Assembly (NCBI GenBank): GCA_018222765.1
Contig: JAAEZT010000035.1
Coordinates: forward strand, 1 to 34,442
Direction of reading: 5' to 3'
Source of the DNA: a bacterium
GTDB taxonomy: Bacteria; Verrucomicrobiota; Verrucomicrobiia; Verrucomicrobiales; Akkermansiaceae
Length of the DNA stretch: 34,442 nt
Part shown: positions 24,917 through 32,425 of the stretch, piece by piece
How the letters are laid out: each line of letters starts with the position of its first letter
Numbering within the stretch: position 1 is the stretch's first letter
Notes under the pieces: generated by a model
What the model saw: only the letters and a program-made list of their open reading frames with translations
What the model was told of the DNA's origin: nothing
The model's database searches: none
Position numbers and translations under genes: made by a program

Positions 24917-26395
24917 TTAATCCTTAGTCTTGGCTTTTTCGCGTTCAAGGCGGCGCGCTTCTGCTGGCTTGAGTCCGCCGTTTCGTTTTGGGATGAAATT
25001 GTCGGTCATGAAGGAGGAGGCAGGGAGCCCCTCGGCATTGAGAAGGCTCACTTCGGGATTGGGCGTGGGCTTTCGGAAAAGGTAGCGGACGTAGAGAGGT
25101 TTCGGGATGGCTTTACTTTGGACGACAACGGTGTCGCCCTCGATGTGGGCTTCTGCGGGGGCATACTTGCCATCGGCTCCGGCGAGTTCGAAGAACTTTA
25201 ACATTTTGTCCCCGCTCTTGCTGACGAGGCCTCCGCCCACGTGATGAAAACTGAGAGTGGCTTTGTCGCCTTCGATTGTGACTTTGTCGAGTAGGGGTCC
25301 GGATGGAACGATATCCTTGCGCTCGTATTCATTGGCGAGGGCGAGGAGGGCGAGGCGTTGGCCGAAGGGTTCTTTATTTTCCGGGTGGAGGCTGGGTCCG
25401 TGATCGTAACAGACGGCCATGCCGGTGTTTTCGGTGAGATCCAGGGTCCGGCGCATGCGATCTCTCAACCAAGGCCACTCGCCGGTTGTCGGGGATTCCT
25501 GGGTGGGGACCTGAATATAATAAAAAGGAAAGGAAAGTGGATCGAGTTTGGCGTGTTTGGCCCAGAGATCACGCCAAGCCTTGATATGAAAGGCGAGGAG
25601 TTGGTCGTATTCGTAGCCCGTTTCGGATTTGGCATTTCGTTCGCCCTGATACCAAATCACGCCTCGAAAGGCGAAGGGGACGATGGGTGCGATTTTCTCG
25701 TCGAATTGGAATCCCGGTGATCGGGGTTCCTTGTCTTGCGGGTCACGCCAGTTCCCGGGGATCTTGAGTTTGGTCCGAATTTTTTCTGCTGCTTCCTTCG
25801 GCATCCACGCTTGGATTGGGGTCCCGGAATTGTAGCGGGTGATGAGGCCGACCGGGACATCGAGTTCGTGATAAAGATCTTTTCCGAAATAGTAGGCAAC
25901 CATCGAGAGTCTGTTCTGGCTTTTGTGGGAAACGGTATCCCAGCCTTTGTTGTGGCCGTTGAATCGGAAGCGTGAGTAGTCCGCCTCGAAGTCCTTCGGG
26001 TTGATCCGTCTTCCTTTGCTTTCAGTAAAGGTTCCCGCCATGTTTGACTGGCCGCTACAGAGCCAGACTTCGCCCACGAGGACATTCTTAAGGGAAATTT
26101 CATTGGTGCCTTTGATGGTGAGTGTCTGTTTGTCCCGGGAGGTTTCGAGGGGGCCGAGTTTGAGGAGCCATTGACCCTCCGCGTCGGCCTTTCCTGATAC
26201 GCTTTGGCCAGCGAAAGATACGGTGACAATTTCGCCTGGGTTGGCCGTGCCCCAAACTGGCACTGGCATTTCTCGCTGGAGAACCATGTTATCACCAAAG
26301 ATGGCAGGTAACTTGATGTCGCCGTGAGTCTGTCCGGAACCAGCAACAGCGATTATCAGGACGATTGCAGGAATTAATTTTAATGGATTATTCAT
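24917..26395 (-). CDS. Secreted sialate O-acetylesterase family carbohydrate esterase
   Basis: This 492-residue protein is cut from its ATG at 26395, which gives a signal peptide (IPAIVLIIAVAGSGQTHG). An in-frame ATG 120 bases upstream would precede it with an unlikely tail. After a beta domain (PAIFGDNMVLQREMPVPVWG at 30-49) comes the SGNH-type esterase core. The nucleophile motif is GQSNM (Ser117), WYQGERN (248-254) is the second conserved block, and LHPENK carries the probable catalytic His337. The length fits the sialate O-acetylesterase/DUF303 family. In environmental bacteria such enzymes usually remove acetyl groups from hemicellulose, pectin or other glycans and not from sialic acid. 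It lies upstream of the VHL-like gene with 102 bases and a repeat between them. Confidence 0.93.
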   Translation of the reverse strand: MNNPLKLIPAIVLIIAVAGSGQTHGDIKLPAIFGDNMVLQREMPVPVWGTANPGEIVTVSFAGQSVSGKADAEGQWLLKLGPLETSRDKQTLTIKGTNEISLKNVLVGEVWLCSGQSNMAGTFTESKGRRINPKDFEADYSRFRFNGHNKGWDTVSHKSQNRLSMVAYYFGKDLYHELDVPVGLITRYNSGTPIQAWMPKEAAEKIRTKLKIPGNWRDPQDKEPRSPGFQFDEKIAPIVPFAFRGVIWYQGERNAKSETGYEYDQLLAFHIKAWRDLWAKHAKLDPLSFPFYYIQVPTQESPTTGEWPWLRDRMRRTLDLTENTGMAVCYDHGPSLHPENKEPFGQRLALLALANEYERKDIVPSGPLLDKVTIEGDKATLSFHHVGGGLVSKSGDKMLKFFELAGADGKYAPAEAHIEGDTVVVQSKAIPKPLYVRYLFRKPTPNPEVSLLNAEGLPASSFMTDNFIPKRNGGLKPAEARRLEREKAKTKD

Positions 26396-26759
26396 TTTCT
26401 TTCTTTGTGCCACGCCTTTGGCCCAGAGTGTGAGGTGGATGGGTAAAACCCAGGTTGTCGATTTTACGATCAGGGGTTGTATCGGAGGGTATGCTGGCGG
26501 GCGCTCTTCTCGCACTCATTGGTGATCGTCCGTTTTCTATCCATGCTTCGGGTTTGTTCCGCATGGTGTTGATGCGATCTCGGTGTTCCGGCGCCTCAAT
26601 CAGGTTCTTAAGGGGATTGGTTGAAGGGCCTAAAATGTGGCAAGCGTGCGATCTTCCAAGCTTAAAATCGATGGTGCCCGGTGTGGTCGGGCAAAGAAAT
26701 AGCCCTGTGGGATAAAGTCTCCACAGGGCTTGGTTTAAATGGAGTTCTTTGGTGTCGGA
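26396..26759. other. Intergenic region without a supported gene
   Basis: I see no credible gene here. An 86-codon plus-strand frame (26455-26715) has no recognisable domain and runs into a terminator, so it is not called. A small TGCCCG/CGGGCA hairpin at 26675-26693 stands beside the terminator at 26692-26730. The part near 26396-26460 should hold the promoter of the esterase gene, but no box is clear. Confidence 0.5.
26692..26730 (-). terminator. Terminator of the DUF5684 gene
   Basis: A perfect 10-base stem AGCCCTGTGG/CCACAGGGCT (26701-26710 with 26721-26730, loop 10 bases) lies 30 bases past the stop of the minus-strand gene. On that strand it is followed by ATTTCTTT. Confidence 0.8.
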
Positions 26760-27161
26760 TCAGGCAGCGGCTGCTTCGCCACGCTGATATTGGGCAGATC
26801 CGAAACCGAGGATGGGCCAGAAGATGAAGCCCAGAAAGATCAGGCCCAATGTGGTGCCTACGCCACGACCGAAGCTCTTCGAGAGCTCGTTGAGGACGAT
26901 CAGGAGCACGATGATATTCACGAAGGGGATGAGCAAGAGAATGATCCACCAGATCGGCTTGCCAACGATTTCGAGCAGCACGATGGTATTGTAGATGGGA
27001 ACGATGGAGGCCCAACCGGGTTTGCCGGCCTTCGTGAAGACCTTCCACATGGAGGCTATCATCAGCAGGACAATGGCAAGGTAAATGAGAATGATGAAGA
27101 GCCCCGCACCTGCGGCGGCACCGAGTTCAGCGTTACTTTGGGCGAGAATGAAGTTTAACAT
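26760..27161 (-). CDS. DUF5684 integral membrane protein
   Basis: This 133-residue protein is almost entirely membrane-embedded, with four hydrophobic helices at about residues 18-40, 48-62, 68-90 and 100-120. The motifs KAGKPGWASIVPIYN (44-58) and LEIVGKPIWW are the signature of DUF5684. Helix ends carry FVNIIVLLIVLNELSKSFGRG, and the tail is short (SAQYQRGEAAAA). The role of this family is not known; small transport or membrane-organising functions are guesses. The gene has its own terminator and a long upstream gap containing a repeat copy, so it appears to be transcribed alone. Confidence 0.9.
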   Translation of the reverse strand: MLNFILAQSNAELGAAAGAGLFIILIYLAIVLLMIASMWKVFTKAGKPGWASIVPIYNTIVLLEIVGKPIWWIILLLIPFVNIIVLLIVLNELSKSFGRGVGTTLGLIFLGFIFWPILGFGSAQYQRGEAAAA

Positions 27162-27543
27162 GGTATTTGGGGGTTTTTGATTAGCGGATAATCTATATCG
27201 GAAAGCCTAATCGGTAGCAAGACAAAATTGTTAAGAGTTCCGTAACACCCATGGGCTTACTGTTCACTTGATTATAACCAGCCCGATGACTGCAAGGAAT
27301 TTTCTTTTGGCGGAAAGGCTGTGAAGATCGGAGTTCATAGGGGAGAGAGGGGGGTGAATTTCCCTTACAGGATGCCGACGGCGATCTTGAAATCGTAGCT
27401 TTAGGCATGAAGAGCACCCAGATTCTTTGGAAAAAGCACAAGTAGTTTTCGCCAGCCTTTTGTCGGAAGGCTATCTACAATCATAGGTAGTGGAGCCTGT
27501 TTTTGTTTGGTTACTCACGATTGCCCAAATATCTACAAGAGCT
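27162..27543. other. Intergenic region carrying repeat copy D
   Basis: This 382-base gap holds repeat copy D and no supported gene. An 82-codon minus-strand frame (27193-27441) reads across the repeat and has no recognisable domain, so I do not call it. The sequence just upstream of 27161 should contain the DUF5684 promoter. Confidence 0.5.
27291..27355 (+). repeat. Interspersed intergenic repeat, copy D
   Basis: Left part GCAAGGAATTTTCTTTTGGC and right part CATAGGGGAGAGAGGGGGGT match the family. About ten bases are missing from the middle, so the copy is 65 bases long. Confidence 0.8.
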
Positions 27544-27900
27544 CTAAGGCTTTTTGATCTTTTTTGGTTTACCACCTTTGTAATACGAACGGGACAGTTC
27601 GGTTCCGTCCTCGTTATACAAAACTAAAAGTCCATTCCCGTTGATTACATTTGTTTCGGGACACTTCTGCCCGTCAGGCTTCCAGGAAGTGGAGGAAATC
27701 AGTTTTTCGTCCTTGAAGCATACCTGCCATTTTTTCTTGTCTGAGAATTTATTGGGTTTGGTGGGATGCATATAATAATAGGTTCTATCACCATCAAGGA
27801 TACGGCGATAATTGGGCATGAAGATATCTTCCACCAGTTCGGAGGTTGTGGTGCATCCTGAGACTAAACATGAGATCAAAAAGTATGAGAAGCGTTTCAT
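27544..27900 (-). CDS. Small lipoprotein with MORN-like segment
   Basis: This 118-residue protein has a lipobox, LVSGC, with Cys16 as the expected lipidation site after a short hydrophobic signal (FSYFLISCL). The mature part is basic and lysine-rich. It ends with NGNGLLVLYNEDGTELSRSYYKGGK, which looks like one MORN_2-type repeat of the kind found in YwqK-like proteins. A W-QVCFKDEKLISSTSWKPDG segment before it may be another, degenerate, unit. It is likely anchored to a membrane. Function is unknown. It is a single gene with repeat remnants upstream, and codon use is richer in A/T than in the sulfatase cluster. Confidence 0.75.
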   Translation of the reverse strand: MKRFSYFLISCLVSGCTTTSELVEDIFMPNYRRILDGDRTYYYMHPTKPNKFSDKKKWQVCFKDEKLISSTSWKPDGQKCPETNVINGNGLLVLYNEDGTELSRSYYKGGKPKKIKKP

Positions 27901-27920
27901 TAATTCCTTAAAGCTAAATT

Positions 27921-28042
27921 TTGGCCCGCACGGATTTTAGGTGAAAGGGGGTTGTCGTTCTGGCTCTCCTTGGATGATTCAACGTTTTGAGCACCGATTG
28001 AGTCAGGCTGCGAGCTAATACATAGGGGGAGGGGGTTGGTGC
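27921..28042 (+). repeat. Two partial remnants of the intergenic repeat
   Basis: GGTGAAAGGGGGTTGTCG (about 27940-27957) matches the right end of copy G. CATAGGGGGAGGGGGTTGGT (28021-28040) matches the right end of copy B. Neither has a preserved left half, so these look like decayed or 3'-truncated copies. Confidence 0.5.
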
Positions 28043-28136
28043 ACGAGAAAACGACTCTGTCCCGGTGGTTGATGATCGAACCTTTCCTTGCACATCTCGC
28101 CAGCCTATCTGTGGTAGTCGGCAGTCAGCGGGCACC

Positions 28137-28604
28137 CTATCCCGCGTAGGGGACAGACGAGTGATGCAGCACGATCTTGACCTCGTCCTGGTCGTTTAGG
28201 ACGTAGCCGAACGAGTATTCGACCTTCACCAGTTCGCCCTGCGGATCGGTGAAGAAGTAGTTGCCCATCGCCATGGCGGTATTGCCGTTAAGGAGCACTG
28301 CGGTGTTCTCGAAGCGGACCGCGGTCCAACCTTTAATCGCGAAGCCGCCGTCCTCTTCGCAAACTTTGTTGGTGGCAACAAAATAGGAGAGAGCCTCTTC
28401 AAAGGTCCCACGAAATTGGACCTCGGCCGCTAGCGTCGGCTTAAACAGCACCGGCGAGGCGCCGTAGTTGTAGAGGTTTTGGATGTGCTCCTTGGCGGCT
28501 TGCTCAAAGTCTTCGCCATTCTTGTGCGCTGTGGAGATGCGGACGATGCCGTCGCCCCATGCCTTTTGGGCGGTGGCGAGATGCTCTTCGGTAAAGGTGC
28601 TCAC
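28137..28604 (-). CDS. NTF2-like (SnoaL-type) fold protein
   Basis: This 155-residue protein has no signal peptide. It begins with a helix-rich part (EHLATAQKAWGDGIVRIS) and continues with strands such as AIKGWTAVRFENTAVLLNG, TAMAMGNYFFTDPQGELVKV and VKIVLHHSSVPY. This alpha+beta-barrel order fits NTF2/SnoaL-like proteins. I recall close relatives being labelled phosphoribosyl-AMP cyclohydrolase in some genomes, but I see none of that enzyme's zinc or catalytic motifs, so that label should be distrusted. It may bind or convert a small ligand in the cytosol; the substrate is unknown. It is divergent from the sulfatase at 28941, with repeat copy F in the space between. Confidence 0.8.
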   Translation of the reverse strand: MSTFTEEHLATAQKAWGDGIVRISTAHKNGEDFEQAAKEHIQNLYNYGASPVLFKPTLAAEVQFRGTFEEALSYFVATNKVCEEDGGFAIKGWTAVRFENTAVLLNGNTAMAMGNYFFTDPQGELVKVEYSFGYVLNDQDEVKIVLHHSSVPYAG

Positions 28605-28685
28605 TCGATCGATTCTAATTTGAATTTGCGGAGGATGCCCGCCCGCAAGGCGGAGGTTCGGACAGTTGTTAATGCGAGCTCCCAG

Positions 28686-28709
28686 CTTCGGATCTCAGAC
28701 CGAAGTTTT
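28686..28709 (+). terminator. Possible terminator-like hairpin
   Basis: A 6-base stem CTTCGG/CCGAAG with an 8-base loop is followed by TTTTC on the plus strand. No plus-strand gene ends here, so it could be a regulatory hairpin or chance. Confidence 0.3.
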
Positions 28710-28752
28710 CAAGCCTAAATGCCGCCGAGTGTGACCTGTTTTGAAGGCCTCC

Positions 28753-28828
28753 TGCGAGGAAATTGCCTTTGGCTAAAAGGTCGCGGGAACCCGGCTGGGG
28801 CGGAACCCATGGGGGAGAAAAGGGGTTG
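28753..28828 (+). repeat. Interspersed intergenic repeat, copy F
   Basis: A 76-base copy that aligns without gaps to copy G; by my hand count 61 of 76 bases agree. It lies between divergent genes, 112 bases before the sulfatase start. Confidence 0.88.
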
Positions 28829-28940
28829 ATTGGCTGCGCGACCTTGTGAACCTTGTTGTTAATAGTGAGATGTTCCTAAGCAAGTAATGGTGGCCGAAAG
28901 CATTCTTCACCATACAATCAAGGCATACTCTCTTTTCACC

Positions 28941-30302
28941 ATGAACAACCCTCTGTCCGTCGTTACCGCTATTTACTGGCTTTTAATATTTTCACCTGTG
29001 AATGCTTGGGCTGAAGAGCGGCCAAACATTATCTACATCCTCGCTGATGATGTCGGTTACGGGGACCTTTCCTGTTATGGTCAGGAAAAATTCCAAACTC
29101 CAAACCTGGACCGCATGGCAGCAGAGGGCATGCGCTTCACCTCACATTATGCCGGTGCGTGTGTTTGCGCCCCTTCACGCTTTACCCTGATGATGGGCAA
29201 ACATATCGCCCGGGCCCATACCGAGGGACAGGGGCAAGAACTGCATGTCGGGGATCGAACCATCGCCAATCTCCTGCAGGATAGCGGCTATGCCACCGCA
29301 ATGATCGGCAAGTGGGGACTGGGCCGCAGGACCGGGTTACCCAACCTCAAGGGCTTTGACTTCTGGTATGGCTTCCTTGACCAGCGACGCGCCCATTTTC
29401 ACTACCCCGAATGGGTTTGGAAAAACGGCATTAAGGAAATGCTGCCGGATAACCCGGAAAAACACAGCTGGCACACCCAGGATCTTTTTACGGGGGAGGC
29501 TTTGCGCTTCATCCGCAAAAACCAAGACAAACCCTTCTTTGTCTATCTGCCCATAACACTGGTGCATGCTGAGCTTATTGTTCCAGCAGAGTTTGAGGAG
29601 CCCTTTCTCGGAAAGTTGGACGACAAGCCACAGGAAACCAAGCCCTATGCCATACTCAAAGGAGGTTATAACAAGCCCCGTAACCGGCATGCCGCCTTTG
29701 CCGGTGCTATGAGTTTTCTCGACCGGGATATCGGCAAAATCTTCGCGCTGCTCAAGGAGTTGGATATTGATAAAAAAACACTGGTCATCTTCACCAGTGA
29801 TAACGGTCCGCACGGGGAAGGCGGCGCCGATCCGCTTTACTTCAATAGCAGCGGAGGACTGAGGCGTGGCAAGGGGTGGCTCTATGAAGGTGGTATTCGC
29901 GTGCCGATGATCGCCAGGTGGCCAGGACGGATAGCCGCCAACAGTACAACGGATCATCCATCCTGGTTTCCGGATATCTTCCCTACCCTCGCTGAAATCG
30001 GAGGCATTAAGCCTGCACAGGATGACCTTGACGGCCTTTCCTTGACGCCCACGTTTTTTGACAAGGGAAATCAGCAGGTCAGCCCGTATTTATACTGGTC
30101 GCATCACCGGCAGCGGGCCGTCCGGGAAGGTAAGTGGAAACTGGTTCGATTCTACGAGGCATATAACGATATCACTCGTTACAGGGATGAACTCTACAAC
30201 CTTGAAAAGGACATGTCCGAGCAAGAAGACCTTGCCGGCACTCAACCGGATCAACTCAAATCGCTCGTCAAGCGACTCAACACCCTCGAGCCCTGGAAAT
30301 AA
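28941..30302 (+). CDS. Secreted sulfatase (arylsulfatase A-like)
   Basis: This 453-residue protein is read from the ATG at 28941, which gives a clean signal peptide (residues 1-24, VNAWA). An earlier in-frame ATG at 28887 would add 18 residues in front. The core has ILADDVGYGDLSCYG (33-47), the formylglycine signature C76-A-P-S-R80, MIGKWGLGRR in place of GKWHLG, and IFTSDNGPHGEGG. No extra domain follows. It stands apart from the main sulfatase cluster. It favours AAA for lysine, whereas the genes at 6640-18157 mostly use AAG, which hints at a separate origin but is only a visual impression. Repeat copies flank it on both sides. Confidence 0.94.
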   Translation: MNNPLSVVTAIYWLLIFSPVNAWAEERPNIIYILADDVGYGDLSCYGQEKFQTPNLDRMAAEGMRFTSHYAGACVCAPSRFTLMMGKHIARAHTEGQGQELHVGDRTIANLLQDSGYATAMIGKWGLGRRTGLPNLKGFDFWYGFLDQRRAHFHYPEWVWKNGIKEMLPDNPEKHSWHTQDLFTGEALRFIRKNQDKPFFVYLPITLVHAELIVPAEFEEPFLGKLDDKPQETKPYAILKGGYNKPRNRHAAFAGAMSFLDRDIGKIFALLKELDIDKKTLVIFTSDNGPHGEGGADPLYFNSSGGLRRGKGWLYEGGIRVPMIARWPGRIAANSTTDHPSWFPDIFPTLAEIGGIKPAQDDLDGLSLTPTFFDKGNQQVSPYLYWSHHRQRAVREGKWKLVRFYEAYNDITRYRDELYNLEKDMSEQEDLAGTQPDQLKSLVKRLNTLEPWK

Positions 30303-31052
30303 CCCGGCTAACAAAACCCGGATTTTTCTAAGTTGCTGCTAGGAATTTGCTTTTGGCGGGAAGATCGCGGAAATCCGGGTTGGGCGGAAGACATGGGGGT
30401 GAAAGGGGGTTGTTGGCAGTGAAGCTTTAACTCATGGAACTATGAACAAAATTGAATTCTTGGGAAAACTCAGATGGTTCATGTGAAAATTCCAAATAAT
30501 CTAGCTCCCATTATTGTGGAAGTAAGCTCAGAGAGAAAAGATAGAATCAGTCATACAGTCAGTGCAAAACGAAAAGAAATAACCGCAATTCAAAGCAAGA
30601 GATTGTCAACCGAGCATAAGTAAGGGGAATGTTTTTGAGTTATGGTTACTCATGTGGAGAGTCCCCAAAGCTCTCTTTATTTTAATGATTCTCTCTGGAG
30701 TGCAAGCTCCTCCCTGTTCTGTGGTTTAGTGTGTGTGTGTGTTGTTCCCATAGATACAGGGGGGGGCGTTCTTGAGATCCACATCGTAATTCTTGGACTC
30801 CTTCTCGAATTTCTCGGGTATGAAGTCTTATTTCAAACAATCGAGATTGGGAGGGCCACTACTTAAAGCCACTGCAATCCGAAATTGGGCCGTCGATCTG
30901 TGGGTCCTAAAAGCCCGTTGTTCAGCTTATTAGGGTCGGTGCCGCTCAAGCTTGTAGAAAACTACTCAGACGATGGCCAAGAAGCCCAAACCTCACCTCG
31001 AAAGATTTCCCCACCCTCATACGTAGTCCTCTCAGTACCATAGAATCGTAGT
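30303..31052. other. Long intergenic region with repeat copy G and low-complexity sequence
   Basis: This 750-base gap starts with repeat copy G. A 49-codon frame at 30474-30623 (MVHVKIPNNLAPIIVEV onward, lysine- and arginine-rich) is open but has no recognised domain, so I only note it. Around 30731-30772 there are a short GT-repeat run and a run of eight G. The DUF1501 promoter should lie near the right end. The region is richer in A/T than its surroundings. Confidence 0.5.
30337..30412 (+). repeat. Interspersed intergenic repeat, copy G
   Basis: A 76-base, well preserved copy starting 35 bases after the sulfatase stop. The left end is GCTAGGAATTTGCTTTTGGC and the right end is CATGGGGGTGAAAGGGGGTT. 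It serves as the reference for the family in this window. Confidence 0.88.
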
Positions 31053-32402
31053 ATGCTCACAATATCCGGATCCAAAGGCGAAACTTTCTGTGACGGTATG
31101 ACACGCCGTGGCTTCTTACGAATCGGGGGCCTTGGTCTCGGCGGAGCCTCCCTTCCTCAACTGCTCCAAGCCGAGGCAACCACGCCTAAAAAGCTCGAAC
31201 ACAAAGCGGTCATCATGGTTTTTCTCGCTGGGGGTCCGCCACACCAAGACATGTGGGATATTAAAACCGAAGCTCCCTCTGGTATTCGTGGCGAATTTAA
31301 TCCCATCTCAACCAACGTCCCAGGCATCCAAATTGGAGAACTCTTTCCAAAAATGGCTGGTATGATGGACAAATTTTCGGTCATCCGCTCCATGGTTGGA
31401 GCGGGTGGAGGGCACGACGCAGTCCAGTGCCTCACCGGTAGAAAACCACAAGGCCCTCAACCATCAGGCGGTTGGCCCTCAATCGGCGCTGTCCTCTCCA
31501 AGCTTCAGGGCCAAGTCACTCCGGGAGTCCCCTCATTTCTCGGCCTCTCGCCAAAATGCGGACACGACCAATGGGGCGACCCGGGCAAGCCAGGCTTCCT
31601 TGGACCTTCACATGCAGCCTTCGCTCCGTTCCGAGGAGGTGGAAAGGATGATATGATCCTTAAAGACATTTCCATCGAACGACTTGCGGACCGCAAGGCT
31701 CTCTTAAAATCTTTCGATAACTTCCGGCGGGATGTCGACGCCTCCGGCGCCATGACCGGAATGGACACGTTCACTGAACAAGCCTTTGGGGTCCTCACTT
31801 CCTCAAGGCTCGCCGAGGCCTTTGATCTTTCCAAGGAAGACCCCAAGATGGTTGAGCGCTATGGAAAAGGGACCGAAAAACTCACTGCTGATGGTCCTTG
31901 GAAGCGGCTCGATCAATTCCTGATGGCCCGTCGACTCGTCGAAGCTGGAGCCCGCTGCGTCACCCTTGGCTTTTCTCGATGGGACTGGCATGGCAACAAC
32001 TTCGGCCGCGCTCGAACCGACTTTCCTCTCCTTGATCAGGGGATTACCGCGCTCGTTCAGGACCTCCATGACCGTGGTCTCTCCGACGATGTCTCAGTGG
32101 TCGTCTGGGGCGAATTCGGGCGCACCCCAAAGATTAACGACAAAGGCGGGCGTGATCACTGGCCGAAAGTCTCAACGGCACTCCTTGCTGGCGGAGGCAT
32201 GACCCACGGACAAGTCATTGGATCCACGACTCGGGATGGCGGTGAAGCTGATGATCGACCTGTCGAATTCCAGGAAGTCTTTTCCACTCTTTACCATAAT
32301 CTTGGCGTCGATGCCCGGCGCACCACAGTTGACGATCTGACGGGTCGCCCCCGTTTCCTTGTTGACTCCCAGCATGCCCCAATGAAGGAACTTGTCGGGT
32401 AA
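31053..32402 (+). CDS. DUF1501 family Tat-exported protein
   Basis: This 449-residue protein begins with the characteristic DUF1501 leader, MLTISG...[18 protein letters not shown], including a twin-arginine motif at residues 18-19. The body has [20 protein letters not shown] (58-77), [20 protein letters not shown] and, near the C-terminus, [22 protein letters not shown]. That last segment is the metal-site region of the sulfatase/phosphatase-like superfamily to which DUF1501 belongs. DUF1501 genes are regularly paired with DUF1549/DUF1553 cytochrome-like genes in Planctomycetota and Verrucomicrobiota, as here. The exact reaction is unknown. The next gene starts 23 bases after its stop, so the two form an operon. 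Confidence 0.95.
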   Translation: MLTISGSKGETFCDGMTRRGFLRIGGLGLGGASLPQLLQAEATTPKKLEHKAVIMVFLAGGPPHQDMWDIKTEAPSGIRGEFNPISTNVPGIQIGELFPKMAGMMDKFSVIRSMVGAGGGHDAVQCLTGRKPQGPQPSGGWPSIGAVLSKLQGQVTPGVPSFLGLSPKCGHDQWGDPGKPGFLGPSHAAFAPFRGGGKDDMILKDISIERLADRKALLKSFDNFRRDVDASGAMTGMDTFTEQAFGVLTSSRLAEAFDLSKEDPKMVERYGKGTEKLTADGPWKRLDQFLMARRLVEAGARCVTLGFSRWDWHGNNFGRARTDFPLLDQGITALVQDLHDRGLSDDVSVVVWGEFGRTPKINDKGGRDHWPKVSTALLAGGGMTHGQVIGSTTRDGGEADDRPVEFQEVFSTLYHNLGVDARRTTVDDLTGRPRFLVDSQHAPMKELVG

Positions 32403-32425
32403 GTTTCACTGCACCACCAGCGCCC

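Larger units (their letters stand above)
28605..28940. other. Divergent intergenic region carrying repeat copy F
   Basis: This gap separates the NTF2-like gene and the fifth sulfatase. It holds a CCGCC/GGCGG hairpin (28639-28653), a CTTCGG/CCGAAG hairpin followed by TTTT (28686-28709), and repeat copy F. No further gene is supported. Confidence 0.5.

Noticed and set aside
26455-26715. 86-codon plus-strand frame between the esterase and DUF5684 genes
   Set aside because: No recognised domain or signal; it overlaps the first arm of the minus-strand terminator stem.
27193-27441. 82-codon minus-strand frame across repeat copy D
   Set aside because: Its coding potential comes from reading through the repeat; other copies do not keep the frame.
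28137-28604. Phosphoribosyl-AMP cyclohydrolase label for the 155-residue protein
   Set aside because: Sequence lacks the zinc-binding cysteines and conserved motifs of HisI; the strand order fits an NTF2-like fold instead.
22816-30412. Repeats as attC sites of a chromosomal integron
   Set aside because: Spacing between single genes fits, but the copies lack consistent RYYYAAC/GTTRRRY cores and the terminal inverted symmetry of attC, and the last gene of the block (sulfatase, plus strand) is reversed. Kept only as a cassette-like observation.
22816-30412. Repeats as a CRISPR array
   Set aside because: Copies are hundreds to thousands of bases apart with genes between them, diverged and longer than CRISPR repeats; no cas gene is present.
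30642-30866. 74-codon plus-strand frame in the 30.3-31.05 kb gap
   Set aside because: Includes low-complexity GT and G runs, no domain, no ribosome-binding site that I can see.
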